Source: an uncultured Spirochaetota bacterium
GTDB taxonomy: Bacteria; Spirochaetota; Spirochaetia; Treponematales; UBA12059
Assembly: GCA_937873275.1 (NCBI GenBank)
Contig: CALMRC010000104.1
Location: 1-61,590 of the forward strand
Reading direction: 5' to 3'
DNA length: 61,590 nucleotides
Shown here in pieces: positions 7,399 through 16,103 of the stretch; within the stretch, counting starts at the first letter, position 1, and every line of letters begins with the position of its first letter. Below the pieces are notes generated by a model. That model saw nothing but the letters and a program-made list of their open reading frames with translations. It was not told the origin of the DNA and made no database searches. The translations under genes and the position numbers were made by a program.

Positions 7399-8289
7399 AT
7401 GAAGATCAAGATCGTACCCTTGGCGGCCCTCATCCTGGCCGCCTTTACCTTCGGGATCGCCGGGGCCTCGGCCCTGGGATACTGGATCACGGAGTCGAAG
7501 AAGGAACCCGCCAAGGTCGCCTCCGGGGAGTTCGCCGGGCAGGCGGACCCGGGGGACATCCGGGGTTCCTACACCTTCGGGGACATCGAGAAGGCCTTCG
7601 GGGTTCCCGCGGCCGTGCTGGCCGAGGCCTTCGGGTTCACGGACCGGCCCGCGGCGGAGGTGAAGGCCAAGGACCTGGAGGAAACCTACGCGGGCAAGAC
7701 GGGCGCCCTGGAAGTGGGAACCGACGCGGTGCGGCTGTTCACCGCCGCCTGGATCGGCATGCCCTACGAGCCGGAGCCCGACACGGGGCTTCCCGCCCGG
7801 GCGGTGGAGCTCCTGGAGGGCCGATCCCTGCACCCCGCGACCGCGGCCCTGGTCCGCTCCCGGGTCGTCGGCGCGGAGCCGTCGATCGGGACCTTGAGCG
7901 CGGCGCCCGCTTCGCCCGCTCCGACGGAGGGCTCCGTCGCGGCTCCGGCTCCGGCCCCCTCGAGCCCGGCGCCGGGAAGTCCGGCCGCCCCGGCGGCGAC
8001 TCCGGTTCCGTCGGCCCCGGCGGCCGCGGCCGCCCCGCCGTCCGGGACGGGCACGGCGGAGTCCCACACCACCACCGCGGCCGCGGCCCGGGAGGTGAAG
8101 GGAAGCACGACCTTCGGCGATCTCACCGGCTGGGGACTCACCCGGGCCCAGGTCAAGGAAGCCCTGGGCGGCCGGGATCCCGGAGCGCCCACGGAAAAGG
8201 TACGGGACTTCTGCACCGCCGCGGGGGTGGAGTTCTCCTCGGTCAAGACCAAGCTTCAGGAGATGGCGAACGCCCTGCCGAAGCCGTAG
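7399..8289 (+). CDS. membrane-anchored protein with two SLOG-like short repeats flanking a Pro/Ala linker
   Basis: A 296-aa protein with one N-terminal membrane anchor (residues 6-27). Two related short domains are visible: IRGSYTFGDIEKAFGVP near residue 54 and VKGSTTFGDLTGWGLTR near residue 233, each followed by a helix ending in a Leu/Phe-Gly. Between them is an Ala/Pro/Ser-rich linker (about residues 165-225). Similar small IRGS(M/T)T-type domains are often encoded beside NapH-like ferredoxins, from memory. I do not know their function; scaffold or electron-transfer accessory is plausible. GAGGAG precedes the ATG and the gene is in the same operon as the 6540 gene, ending at a strong terminator. 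The domain label is descriptive only, not a family assignment. Confidence 0.65.
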   Translation: MKIKIVPLAALILAAFTFGIAGASALGYWITESKKEPAKVASGEFAGQADPGDIRGSYTFGDIEKAFGVPAAVLAEAFGFTDRPAAEVKAKDLEETYAGKTGALEVGTDAVRLFTAAWIGMPYEPEPDTGLPARAVELLEGRSLHPATAALVRSRVVGAEPSIGTLSAAPASPAPTEGSVAAPAPAPSSPAPGSPAAPAATPVPSAPAAAAAPPSGTGTAESHTTTAAAAREVKGSTTFGDLTGWGLTRAQVKEALGGRDPGAPTEKVRDFCTAAGVEFSSVKTKLQEMANALPKP

Positions 8290-8322
8290 TCCTCGGCCGG
8301 ATCCTCCGACAGGATCGACCCG

Positions 8323-8355
8323 CCGGCCCGGGACATCCCGGGCCGGTTTTCTTTT
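8323..8355 (+). terminator. intrinsic terminator of the NapH-like operon
   Basis: A perfect 10-bp stem (CCGGCCCGGG 8323-8332 / CCCGGGCCGG 8337-8346) with an ACAT loop, followed by TTTTCTTTT. Confidence 0.9.
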
Positions 8356-8396
8356 CGTCCGAAGGACACCCGAACGTCCCGGAATTCAAAAAATGC

Positions 8397-8471
8397 TTGC
8401 GCAATTTCCGGAAACGGGCTTACACTATCCCTGATGATGAAATGAAGTTCCACGATGTGGAACATTTCATC
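8397..8471 (+). promoter_or_regulatory. TRAP operon promoter and operator-like palindrome
   Basis: TTGCGC (8397-8402), 18 nt, TACACT (8421-8426) form the promoter. Immediately downstream GATGAAATG..GTTCCAC (8436-8453), a GAT spacer and GTGGAACATTTCATC (8457-8471) form a long dyad with a 3-nt bulge; its centre GTTCCAC-GAT-GTGGAAC is a perfect 7-3-7 palindrome. Placement just after the transcription start suggests a repressor operator, and the RNA would fold into a stable 5' hairpin ending just before the AAGGAGG ribosome site. Confidence 0.65.
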
Positions 8472-8485
8472 TCAAGGAGGCAATC

Positions 8486-9466
8486 ATGAAACGTTTTCTA
8501 GCCTGCGCCGTCATCGCCGCGGTGCTTCTGGCCGGAGTCGCGGCCCAGAAGACCGTCGAACTCAAGTTCGGTCACTACTCCGTCGAAACCCACCCCGCGC
8601 ACCAGGCGGCCCTGATGTTCGCGGAGGCCGTGAGCGCCCGGACGAACGGAACGGTCAAGGTCACGATCTTCCCGAACAGCAAGCTCGGCAGTTCCCAGGA
8701 AATGGTCGAGCAGACGGTCCTCGGGGCGATCGACCTGGTCATCCCGACGGAGCCGGCCCTCGCCAAGTACTCCCCGAAGTTCAACCTCGTCGGAGGCCCC
8801 TTCGCGTTCAAGGACTACGCCGCGACGGACCGGTTCTTCGCCGGCGACTTCCTGAAGTGGGTGGGACCGGACCTGGAAAAGGCCGGACTGCAGTACCTGG
8901 CCCGGTGGGAATGGGGATTCCGGACCTACACGAATTCCAAGAAACCGATCGAGAAACCCGAGGACATGAAGGGCCTGAAGATCCGGACCCCTCCCGACTT
9001 CGTGAACCAGGAAACCGTCCGGGCCCTCGGCGGGATCGCCCAGACCATCGCCTTCGCGGAGTTGCCCCTCGCCCTGAAGCAGGGGGTGGTCGACGGGCAG
9101 GAGAACCCGATCGGGGTCATCTATTCGGGCAAGATGTACGAAACCCAGAAATACCTGTCGGTCCTCAACTACACCTACGTCGCGACCCACCTGGTCATGA
9201 ACCGGGCGAAGTTCCGGTCCCTGACGGCGGCCCAGCAGAAGATCCTGGTGGAGGAAGCCAAGAAGGCCGGGGAATTCATGATGAAATCCGTCCGCGAACA
9301 GGAGGCGGGCCAGATCGCCGAGATGAAGAAGCTCGGCATGGAGGTCAACTATCCGGACGTCGCGCCCTTCCAGGCGGCGACCGTCTCCGTGTGGGACAAG
9401 CTGAAGGCCCAGGTCGGCGATGCGGACTACAAGAAATTCCAGGATCTCCTGGCGAAGAGCCGGTGA
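8486..9466 (+). CDS. dctP: TRAP transporter substrate-binding protein
   Basis: A 326-aa periplasmic binding protein of the DctP family, with a signal peptide (MKRFLACAVIAAVLLAGVAA). It captures an organic acid ligand and delivers it to the membrane subunits. The family core is clear: NSKLGSSQEMVEQTVLGAID near residue 70, and the carboxylate-binding Arg region PEDMKGLKIRTPP near residue 160. The following GQENPIGVIYSGKMYETQKY segment also fits. AAGGAGG precedes the ATG. It is first in the operon, behind a promoter and palindrome, and is separated from the membrane genes by a hairpin that may favour its higher expression. The ligand cannot be predicted with confidence (sugar acid or dicarboxylate are common). 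Confidence 0.9.
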   Translation: MKRFLACAVIAAVLLAGVAAQKTVELKFGHYSVETHPAHQAALMFAEAVSARTNGTVKVTIFPNSKLGSSQEMVEQTVLGAIDLVIPTEPALAKYSPKFNLVGGPFAFKDYAATDRFFAGDFLKWVGPDLEKAGLQYLARWEWGFRTYTNSKKPIEKPEDMKGLKIRTPPDFVNQETVRALGGIAQTIAFAELPLALKQGVVDGQENPIGVIYSGKMYETQKYLSVLNYTYVATHLVMNRAKFRSLTAAQQKILVEEAKKAGEFMMKSVREQEAGQIAEMKKLGMEVNYPDVAPFQAATVSVWDKLKAQVGDADYKKFQDLLAKSR

Positions 9467-9516
9467 TGTCCGGGGTCCCGCCGATCGCGGAACGGGGCCC
9501 GTAGAATGGAACCTCC

Positions 9517-9543
9517 GGGGGCGGCGTGCAAGGCGCCGCCCCC
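9517..9543 (+). other. intercistronic hairpin between dctP and dctM
   Basis: GGGGGCGGCG (9517-9526) and CGCCGCCCCC (9534-9543) form a perfect 10-bp stem with a 7-nt loop, and no T run follows. It ends 18 nt before the dctM start. It looks like a processing or 3'-protecting structure that lets dctP mRNA accumulate above the membrane genes. Confidence 0.6.
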
Positions 9544-9561
9544 GATCTTGCGGAGCGTGCC

Positions 9562-10863
9562 ATGCTGACTTTCGCGGTATTCGCCGTGCTCGTCCTGTTG
9601 ATCCTCCTGAACCTCCCGATATTCGTCGCGATCGGCTCGACCGCGGCCCTCTTCTTCGCCGGCCTCGGACAGGGCAATTTCCTGGCCATGCTTCCCCAGA
9701 GGATGTACGCGGGAACGACGGGATTCACACTCCTCGCCATCCCCTTCTTCATACTCGCGGGGAACCTCATGAACACGGGGGGGATCACGAACCGGATCTT
9801 CCGGTTCGCCCGGGCCCTGGTGGGTCACGTCCCGGGGGGGCTCGGCCAGGTCTCCGTGATCTCCTCCATGATCTTTTCCGGCATGTCCGGATCCGCGGTG
9901 GCGGACGCCGCGGGCCTGGGGCAGATCCAGCACAAGGCCATGGTCGACAACGGATACGCGCCCGTCGTCTCGGCGTCCATCGTCGCGGCGGCCTCCACGA
10001 TCGGTCCCGTGATCCCGCCCTCGATCCCCTTCGTGCTCTACGGCGCCCTGACCTCGGTGTCCGTCGCCCGCCTGTTCCTCGCGGGCTTCGTCCCCGGCGT
10101 GATCATGGGCCTTGCCCTCATGGCGGTGATCGCGGTTATGGCCAAGCCCCGGGGCTTTCCCCGGTCCGCCCGGGCCTCCCTGCGGGAGTCGGCCGTCCGT
10201 TTCCGGGAGGCCTTCCTTCCCCTCCTGGCACCGGTCATCATCATCGGCGGGATCCTGTCCGGGATCTTCACGCCCACCGAGGCGTCCGTCGTCGTCTGCC
10301 TCTACGCGCTTTTCCTGGGATTCCTCTACCGGGATCTCCGGATCCGGGACCTGCCCGGGATCTTCTGGACCTCCATACGCCAGTCCGTGGGACTGCTCCT
10401 CATCATGGCGGCCGCCAATTTCTTCGGCTGGTTCACCATTTTCCAGCAGATTCCGGACAACATCATCTCGGCCCTGACCTCCCTCTCCGCGGGAGGCGCG
10501 GGGGTCATGGCGATGATCGTCGTCATCGTGCTGGTCCTGGGATGCTTCATCGAGGGGAACGCCATCTTCCTCATCACCATCCCGATCTTCCTGCCCGTGG
10601 CGCGGCAGTACGGGTTCGACCTGGTGAACCTGGGGGTCGTCATGACCCTCCTCATCATGATCGGAAACCTGACGCCCCCCCTGGGCATGTGCCTGTTCGC
10701 GGTTTCGAGCTTCAGCGGGATCGGCATCGGGGACCTGGCCCGGGAATCCTGGCCCTACATCCTGGGTATCCTGCTCATCACCCTGCTGATCGCCTACGTG
10801 CCGGAAATCGCCACATACCTTCCGAACCTTCTCATGGGTCCGGAATCGGGAGTCATGCCATGA
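9562..10863 (+). CDS. dctM: TRAP transporter large membrane subunit
   Basis: A 433-aa protein with about 12 membrane helices, the ion-coupled translocation subunit of a TRAP transporter. Family features include GNLMNTGGITNRIF near residue 70, SGSAVADAAGLG near residue 112 and the conserved GNLTPPLGMCLF near the C terminus. Translation probably starts at the ATG at 9562 (MLTFAVFAVL), since the in-frame upstream codon lies inside the intercistronic hairpin. Its stop overlaps the dctQ start by ATGA. In most TRAP operons the order is P-Q-M; here the large subunit precedes the small one. Confidence 0.9.
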   Translation: MLTFAVFAVLVLLILLNLPIFVAIGSTAALFFAGLGQGNFLAMLPQRMYAGTTGFTLLAIPFFILAGNLMNTGGITNRIFRFARALVGHVPGGLGQVSVISSMIFSGMSGSAVADAAGLGQIQHKAMVDNGYAPVVSASIVAAASTIGPVIPPSIPFVLYGALTSVSVARLFLAGFVPGVIMGLALMAVIAVMAKPRGFPRSARASLRESAVRFREAFLPLLAPVIIIGGILSGIFTPTEASVVVCLYALFLGFLYRDLRIRDLPGIFWTSIRQSVGLLLIMAAANFFGWFTIFQQIPDNIISALTSLSAGGAGVMAMIVVIVLVLGCFIEGNAIFLITIPIFLPVARQYGFDLVNLGVVMTLLIMIGNLTPPLGMCLFAVSSFSGIGIGDLARESWPYILGILLITLLIAYVPEIATYLPNLLMGPESGVMP

Positions 10864-11360
10864 AATTCCTGGAACGCCTCGACGCGGCCGTGCTGGCCGC
10901 CCTGAAGGTGCTGACGATCGTCCTGTTCTCCGCCCTGATGCTGATCCTTACGGCGAACGTCTTCGTCCGCTTCGTCCCCGTCCTGTCCCTGCACTGGCTG
11001 GACGAGATCGTGGAGCTTCTGTTCGCGGCCTTGGTGTTCTACGGCTCCGCCGCCCTGTGGATCCTGGAGGGACATTTCCAGGCGGGGGAATGGCTCGCGA
11101 AGAGCCTGAAGAACCCCCGCCTTGCGTCCGCGCTGAGGCTGGCGGTGGATCTCGGCTCCCTGGCGTTCCTGGCCGTCTTCTTCCGGTATTCCTTCCAGCT
11201 CGTGCGGCGTTCCATGGAAGTGACGGCGGTCTTCCTGATTCCGAAGAAGGCTCTGTACTCCTGCATGCCCGTGTCCTCGGCGATCATGCTCTTCTATTCC
11301 GTTCGCTTCGTTCTCCGGGACATCCGTGCCCTCGCCCGTCCGACCCAGACCAAAGAGTAG
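10860..11360 (+). CDS. dctQ: TRAP transporter small membrane subunit
   Basis: A 166-aa protein with four predicted membrane helices, the DctQ subunit that partners DctM. The HWLDEIVELLFAALVFYGSA segment near residue 44 is typical of the family. The ATG overlaps the dctM stop by ATGA, so the two membrane subunits are translationally coupled, as expected for a stoichiometric complex. It is the last gene in the operon and is followed within 16 nt by a strong hairpin. Confidence 0.88.
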   Translation: MKFLERLDAAVLAALKVLTIVLFSALMLILTANVFVRFVPVLSLHWLDEIVELLFAALVFYGSAALWILEGHFQAGEWLAKSLKNPRLASALRLAVDLGSLAFLAVFFRYSFQLVRRSMEVTAVFLIPKKALYSCMPVSSAIMLFYSVRFVLRDIRALARPTQTKE

Positions 11361-11375
11361 CGCGAGGGGGCGCAA

Positions 11376-11402
11376 GGAACGGGCCGCACCGCGGCCCGTT
11401 CC
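11376..11402. terminator. shared hairpin between convergent dctQ and spoIIE-type genes
   Basis: GGAACGGGCCGC (11376-11387), ACC loop, GCGGCCCGTTCC (11391-11402) is a perfect 12-bp stem between two convergent genes. There is no long T run on either side, so termination efficiency is uncertain. Confidence 0.65.
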
Positions 11403-11407
11403 CGGCG

Positions 11408-14400
11408 CTATTTCCGCTTTATCGCCATCAGGGTCAGGTCGTCGTACTGGTCGTCTTCCCGGATGCCCGCGTAGACCCGGTACTCCGGATGCTCCTTGTC
11501 CGGATTGTCCCGGCGCTTGTCCTTGAGGAGGATCCGGTACTGGTCGAAGTGCTTTTCCAGGAAGTCGTCGATCTTGGCGTCCACCAGGACGAGGTCCTTC
11601 TCGGTCGCCCGGGGATCCGGGTACATCCGGAAGAGCTTTTCCGCGGAAATGAGGGCCAGGACGACTTCCTCCAGGGTGCCCTCGCAGGAGGAGTAGTCGA
11701 AGGTGATCACCTGGTCCGGCACGGGATTCCCTTCCTTGACCAGCCGGTATCGACCCCGGTCGAGGACCGCCTCGACGATGTCCCCGACGCGGTCGTTTCC
11801 GAAGGCGTCCTCCAGCTTTTGGACCTGTTCCGCTCCGTCCTTCAGAGCCACGGTCTTTTCCAGGATCCGGAAATCCGGACCCCGCTGGAACCACTTCGCC
11901 TCCTCGATGCCGTCCGTGTACAGGAGGAAGATGTCCCCTTTCTCCAGCTTGAGGCTCGTCTGCTTGTAGGGGCTCTTCATCTCCACGAGGAAATTCGGGA
12001 AGCTCCCGCAGGGAGGGGTGTCCGGCAGGTCGTGGACCCGGATCTTCCGGCTCCGGGCCTCGTAGATCCGCTGGGTCTTGTCCCCCGCGTGGCAGAGTTG
12101 CGCGGTCCCGGTCTTGCCGTCCAGCACTCCCATGGTCAGGGCCGCGAATTTCCCCTTGAAGCCCCGGCCTTCGACCATGTCGTTGATCTGGTAGGCCAGG
12201 GCGTCCAGATGGATGCCCTTGTCCCGGCTCCAGCCCGTGAAGTGGTTCAGGAAGAGGGTCGCCACCTCGACGGAAATGATGGCCGCGGGAATGCCCTTCC
12301 CGGCGGCGTCGCACTTGATGAAGGCGTAGTACCGGTCGTCGAGCTTGAGGAAGTTGAAGAAGTCTCCGGAAACGCCCTTGGCTCCTTCGTAGTATCCGAA
12401 GAAGGAGACGTCCGGGGTTTCCTCGCTTCCCGTCGACAGTTTTTCCCCCCGTTCGTTCTTGTGGAGGGGAAGGAACATCTTCTGGGTTTCCTTTCCCACC
12501 GTGAGGTCCTTGCTGGCCGCGGCGGCCTTGACCAGGCCTTCCGTCAGGGTGTTCACGGCGCTCGCCAATTCGTAGAGTTCGTCCCGGGTCGACACCTCGA
12601 TCCGTTCGCCCTTGAGCTGTTCCTTGTCCTCGGTGTCGCGGATCCGTTCGATCGCCGCCACGAGCTTCCGGATCGGGCTGACGATGTACCAGGCCAGCAG
12701 GGCCGCGCCGCCCACTCCCACCGCAAGGACCAGGAGGGCGATGGATCCGGTGATGCGGACCAGGTTGACCGTGGCGCTCCGGAGCTCCTGGTTGATCAGG
12801 TCCGTGGAGACCGCCAGGCGGACCATGCCGCGGTAGTAGATGCCGTCCTGGCCCTGGCGGTAGACGACGGGCTTGTAGAAGACGTACTCCGTCGTGCCGG
12901 GGGCTAGGGCCTGGGCGTCGTAGGCGGGTTCGGATCCCATGATTTCCCGGGCGATGACCTGGAGGCGCTCGTTCAGGGTACGTTCCAGGTCCCGGGTAGC
13001 CGCGGCGATCTGGGAGAGTTTCGCCTCGTTTTCCGGGGTAAGCCGGACGGCCAGGGTCCGGGCCTCCTCCTGGAGCCGGGCCAGGGTTTCCGCCACGGCT
13101 CCGACCTCCTCGGCGGCGCGCTTGTCCACCGCCGCGGCGATCTCCGGGATCCGCGGGGACAGGGAATCGGTAAACCGGCTCCGGCCGGGTCGGAACTCCG
13201 GTCCGTCCAGTTTGGCCAGGACGTCCGGATCGTTGGAAGCCCAGACCATGTCGGGATTCGTGGAGCGGTCCCGGTCGTCCCGGGTCCCGTAGCCGGTGAT
13301 GGTGACGAATTTCGCTTCCGCCAGGGCCTGGACCTGCTGGGGCAGGAAGCCCAACTCCAGGACGTTCTCCGCGGGCAGGTAGGTCCGGGCTCCCTGGGCC
13401 AGGCTCTCCAGGAGCACCTGGGCCTTCTGCTCGAGTCCCCGGGCCAGGTTCTGGCCCTGGGTCCTCACCTGGAAGACCCCCAGGGGAACGGACACCATGG
13501 CGGTCACGAAAAGGACCAAAAGGCCGATCACGAGGGTGAACTTGAATCCCAGGTTGAGGCCCCGGGTCTTGAGCTTCCGGACCTCCACCTTCTTTCGGGC
13601 CGTGGGCATGGGGCCTCCTTCCAGCAGGGCCGCGACCTCCAGGCGGACGACCGCGCCGTCCCGTACGACGGCGGCCGCCCGGCGGAGGGTCGCCAGGATG
13701 CCGACGGCCCCGAAGGCCGCGGCCAGGACCGCGAACAGGTCCCAGAAGGATATCCGGTACTTCGCGGAGGGACGGAAGGTCCACACCGGTTCGTACCGGG
13801 CGGAGAAGTCTCCGAACTTGACCGTCCCCGCCGCGTCGAAGGCCAGTGGGGACCGGGCCCAGTACCAGCCCCGGGCGGGGTGCAGGAGGCCGAGGCGGTA
13901 CTCCCCTTCCTCGACGTCCTGGGCGACCAAGCCACCCAAAGACCGGTCGGAATCCACCCGGTAGGCCCCTGCGGAGAGGTCGAAGGAATAATCGTAGGGC
14001 GCCCGGCCGTCCCGGTCCAGGACGACCCGGGAGACGACGCCGTCCTCCCGGAAGCCCCGGCCCAGGATGCGGATCGTGGCGACCCCGAAATCGTCCCGGG
14101 CCAGGAGGACGTCGGACACCAGGGTGAAGGGGACGAACTTGTCCGCCCGGAGCAGGGTCCGCACCGCGGGACCGATGTTCCCGACCTCGTCGACGGCGGC
14201 CACGGAAAAGATGTAGTACCCGTCGTCCACGTTGGGGAACCCCGCGGTGGTCCCGGGACCCCGGGAGGCGGGCGGAGGATTCGTCTCCCCCGCTCGGCCG
14301 GCGAGCTCCCGCTCGTAGTCCGTGGCGGGCTCGAAGGAGTAGGGGACGGCAGACGCCGTTCCGGCGGCCGAGGTTTGCGCGGAACCGTCCCCGGTCCCCG

Positions 14401-16099
14401 GCGTGGCTGCCGGAGGGCGCTTCCGGGCCGGCAGGCGGTCCAGGGGGCCGATGTACCGCAGGGTCCAGGTGTAGCCCGCCACGTCGGGATCCGCGGGCGG
14501 GTCCCAGAGGACGTTGAAGGTGTTGGACGTGAGGAATCCGTCCGGCCCCGCCGCGGGCGGCCGGAGAGAGGGGGGTCCCGGCGGAGTCGTGTCCCGGACG
14601 AACTCGATGCGGGCGGGCGCGGACCAGTTGCCCGCGTAGTCTACGGCCCGGATGGAGAACCACCAGGAGCCGTCCCGGTCCGCCGTGAAGGCGGCCCGGT
14701 TGACGGTCTCCAGGGCCGTGAGGGTCTCCGGGGGCGTCTCGTCCGGGTTCCGGCCCCAGGTGTAGGAGTATCCCGCGATGCCCGAAGAATCCTCCGGAGT
14801 CGACCAACGCAGGGCGGCGGAATCCCGGCGGATCCGTCGGCCCGGGGCGAAGTCCGCGGCCGCCACCTCGGGGGGGCGGACCGTGGTGTCCGGCTCCAGG
14901 GTCGTGATCCGGGGACCCCCGGCGGCGGGCTGGGTCTGCCAGAAGGCCCAGACCCGGCCGTTCCGGTACACGGCCCGTCCGAAGGTCGCCTCTCCCAGGC
15001 CGATGCCCGAGAGGTCGCGCTCCCGCCACAGGAGGCCTTCCCGGAACGCCAGGTAGACCCGGTTGCGTCCCCGCCGGTTGTCGAACCATACGACCCCGGG
15101 CTTACCCCCGGCGTCGACCAGCCGGGGTTCCCCGGCGGTGCCGGACCCCAGGTTCAGACGCTCCGCGGTACCGGGTACGTAGGCCCCCGAGGAATCCAGC
15201 TCCGCGAAGTAGGCCTGGGGCGAACCTCCCCGGGGCGTCCGTTCCCACACCATCCGGAGCTTCCCGCCTATGAAGGCGAGGTGGGGGCGCTGGTTCTGGA
15301 AGGTGTCGGAGGCCGCCCCGGAGGCGTCGTCCCCGAAGGTCGTCACCCGGGCGGCGGGGCTCCATGTCGCTCCGCCGTCCACGGAGCGTTTTGCGAATAC
15401 CTGGAATGTCGGACGCTCGCTCCCGGCCAGAGCCTGGAACACGACTACGTCCGCCCCGGGGATTATCGCCGCGGAGGGCAGGAAGGAAAGGGAAAAATCG
15501 TTCCCCCCGTTGACGAAGGGCTGGAAGTCGGTCCAGGTCCTTCCATCCGGGGTGCGGGCGTAATAGATGGTGAGGGAGTCCTCCCGTCCCCGGGCGGCGA
15601 AGAGGTACCAGCCCCCGCCGGACCGGGGAAAGATCCGGGGGGCGGAGATGGCCAGGTCCGAGGCCACCGCGGAGGTCTCCGGAAACGAGAGCCCCCCGTC
15701 CCGGGAGACCAGGACCGTGGCCTCCCGCTCACCGGAGAGAACGGCCACGGCCAGGCTCCCGGAGACGGAGGAGGCGGCGGAGAAGAGGACCGGCTCGTCC
15801 CCCCGGAAGGGATAGGGGCCCGCGAAGCGGAGGCGCAGGATGTCCGGCTGTCCGTCCCGGAGCAAGGCCAGGGAAAGGAAGGCTTCCCCGGATCCCGATC
15901 CTGTGGATCGGGACTCCTGCCAGACCACGGCGATGCCCCCGGGCACCTCCAGGGCTACGGGGTATCGGGCGGAGGGGGCCGAGAGGAATCGGGGGTTCTC
16001 CCAGTAGTAATCCTGGGCGGCCGCCTCCGCCGCCCGGAAAACCGAGGCGGCCGTCAGGAGAAGGGCGGCCGCGTACCTGGAAAACCCGCGTCGAGCCAT
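11408..16099 (-). CDS. SpoIIE-type PP2C phosphatase with sialidase-like ectodomain and HAMP
   Basis: A 1563-aa membrane sensor. After a signal peptide comes a periplasmic domain (about 30-420) with Asp-box motifs such as SVDGGATWS and SRDGGLSF, indicating a sialidase-like beta-propeller. Fibronectin-like segments with RDTTPPGPPS linkers follow. Membrane helices lie near 790-812 and 850-875, a second sensor segment with coiled coil spans about 880-1105, and a third helix leads to a HAMP linker (SPIRKLVAAIERIRD). The C terminus (about 1230-1563) is a SpoIIE/RsbU phosphatase: GVSGDFFNF, CDAAGKGIPAA and the final DDLTLMAI supply metal-binding Asp residues. It probably dephosphorylates an anti-sigma-factor antagonist in response to an envelope signal. 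It starts 4 nt after the upstream gene. Confidence 0.88.
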   Translation of the reverse strand: MARRGFSRYAAALLLTAASVFRAAEAAAQDYYWENPRFLSAPSARYPVALEVPGGIAVVWQESRSTGSGSGEAFLSLALLRDGQPDILRLRFAGPYPFRGDEPVLFSAASSVSGSLAVAVLSGEREATVLVSRDGGLSFPETSAVASDLAISAPRIFPRSGGGWYLFAARGREDSLTIYYARTPDGRTWTDFQPFVNGGNDFSLSFLPSAAIIPGADVVVFQALAGSERPTFQVFAKRSVDGGATWSPAARVTTFGDDASGAASDTFQNQRPHLAFIGGKLRMVWERTPRGGSPQAYFAELDSSGAYVPGTAERLNLGSGTAGEPRLVDAGGKPGVVWFDNRRGRNRVYLAFREGLLWRERDLSGIGLGEATFGRAVYRNGRVWAFWQTQPAAGGPRITTLEPDTTVRPPEVAAADFAPGRRIRRDSAALRWSTPEDSSGIAGYSYTWGRNPDETPPETLTALETVNRAAFTADRDGSWWFSIRAVDYAGNWSAPARIEFVRDTTPPGPPSLRPPAAGPDGFLTSNTFNVLWDPPADPDVAGYTWTLRYIGPLDRLPARKRPPAATPGTGDGSAQTSAAGTASAVPYSFEPATDYERELAGRAGETNPPPASRGPGTTAGFPNVDDGYYIFSVAAVDEVGNIGPAVRTLLRADKFVPFTLVSDVLLARDDFGVATIRILGRGFREDGVVSRVVLDRDGRAPYDYSFDLSAGAYRVDSDRSLGGLVAQDVEEGEYRLGLLHPARGWYWARSPLAFDAAGTVKFGDFSARYEPVWTFRPSAKYRISFWDLFAVLAAAFGAVGILATLRRAAAVVRDGAVVRLEVAALLEGGPMPTARKKVEVRKLKTRGLNLGFKFTLVIGLLVLFVTAMVSVPLGVFQVRTQGQNLARGLEQKAQVLLESLAQGARTYLPAENVLELGFLPQQVQALAEAKFVTITGYGTRDDRDRSTNPDMVWASNDPDVLAKLDGPEFRPGRSRFTDSLSPRIPEIAAAVDKRAAEEVGAVAETLARLQEEARTLAVRLTPENEAKLSQIAAATRDLERTLNERLQVIAREIMGSEPAYDAQALAPGTTEYVFYKPVVYRQGQDGIYYRGMVRLAVSTDLINQELRSATVNLVRITGSIALLVLAVGVGGAALLAWYIVSPIRKLVAAIERIRDTEDKEQLKGERIEVSTRDELYELASAVNTLTEGLVKAAAASKDLTVGKETQKMFLPLHKNERGEKLSTGSEETPDVSFFGYYEGAKGVSGDFFNFLKLDDRYYAFIKCDAAGKGIPAAIISVEVATLFLNHFTGWSRDKGIHLDALAYQINDMVEGRGFKGKFAALTMGVLDGKTGTAQLCHAGDKTQRIYEARSRKIRVHDLPDTPPCGSFPNFLVEMKSPYKQTSLKLEKGDIFLLYTDGIEEAKWFQRGPDFRILEKTVALKDGAEQVQKLEDAFGNDRVGDIVEAVLDRGRYRLVKEGNPVPDQVITFDYSSCEGTLEEVVLALISAEKLFRMYPDPRATEKDLVLVDAKIDDFLEKHFDQYRILLKDKRRDNPDKEHPEYRVYAGIREDDQYDDLTLMAIKRK

Positions 16100-16103
16100 G
16101 GCG

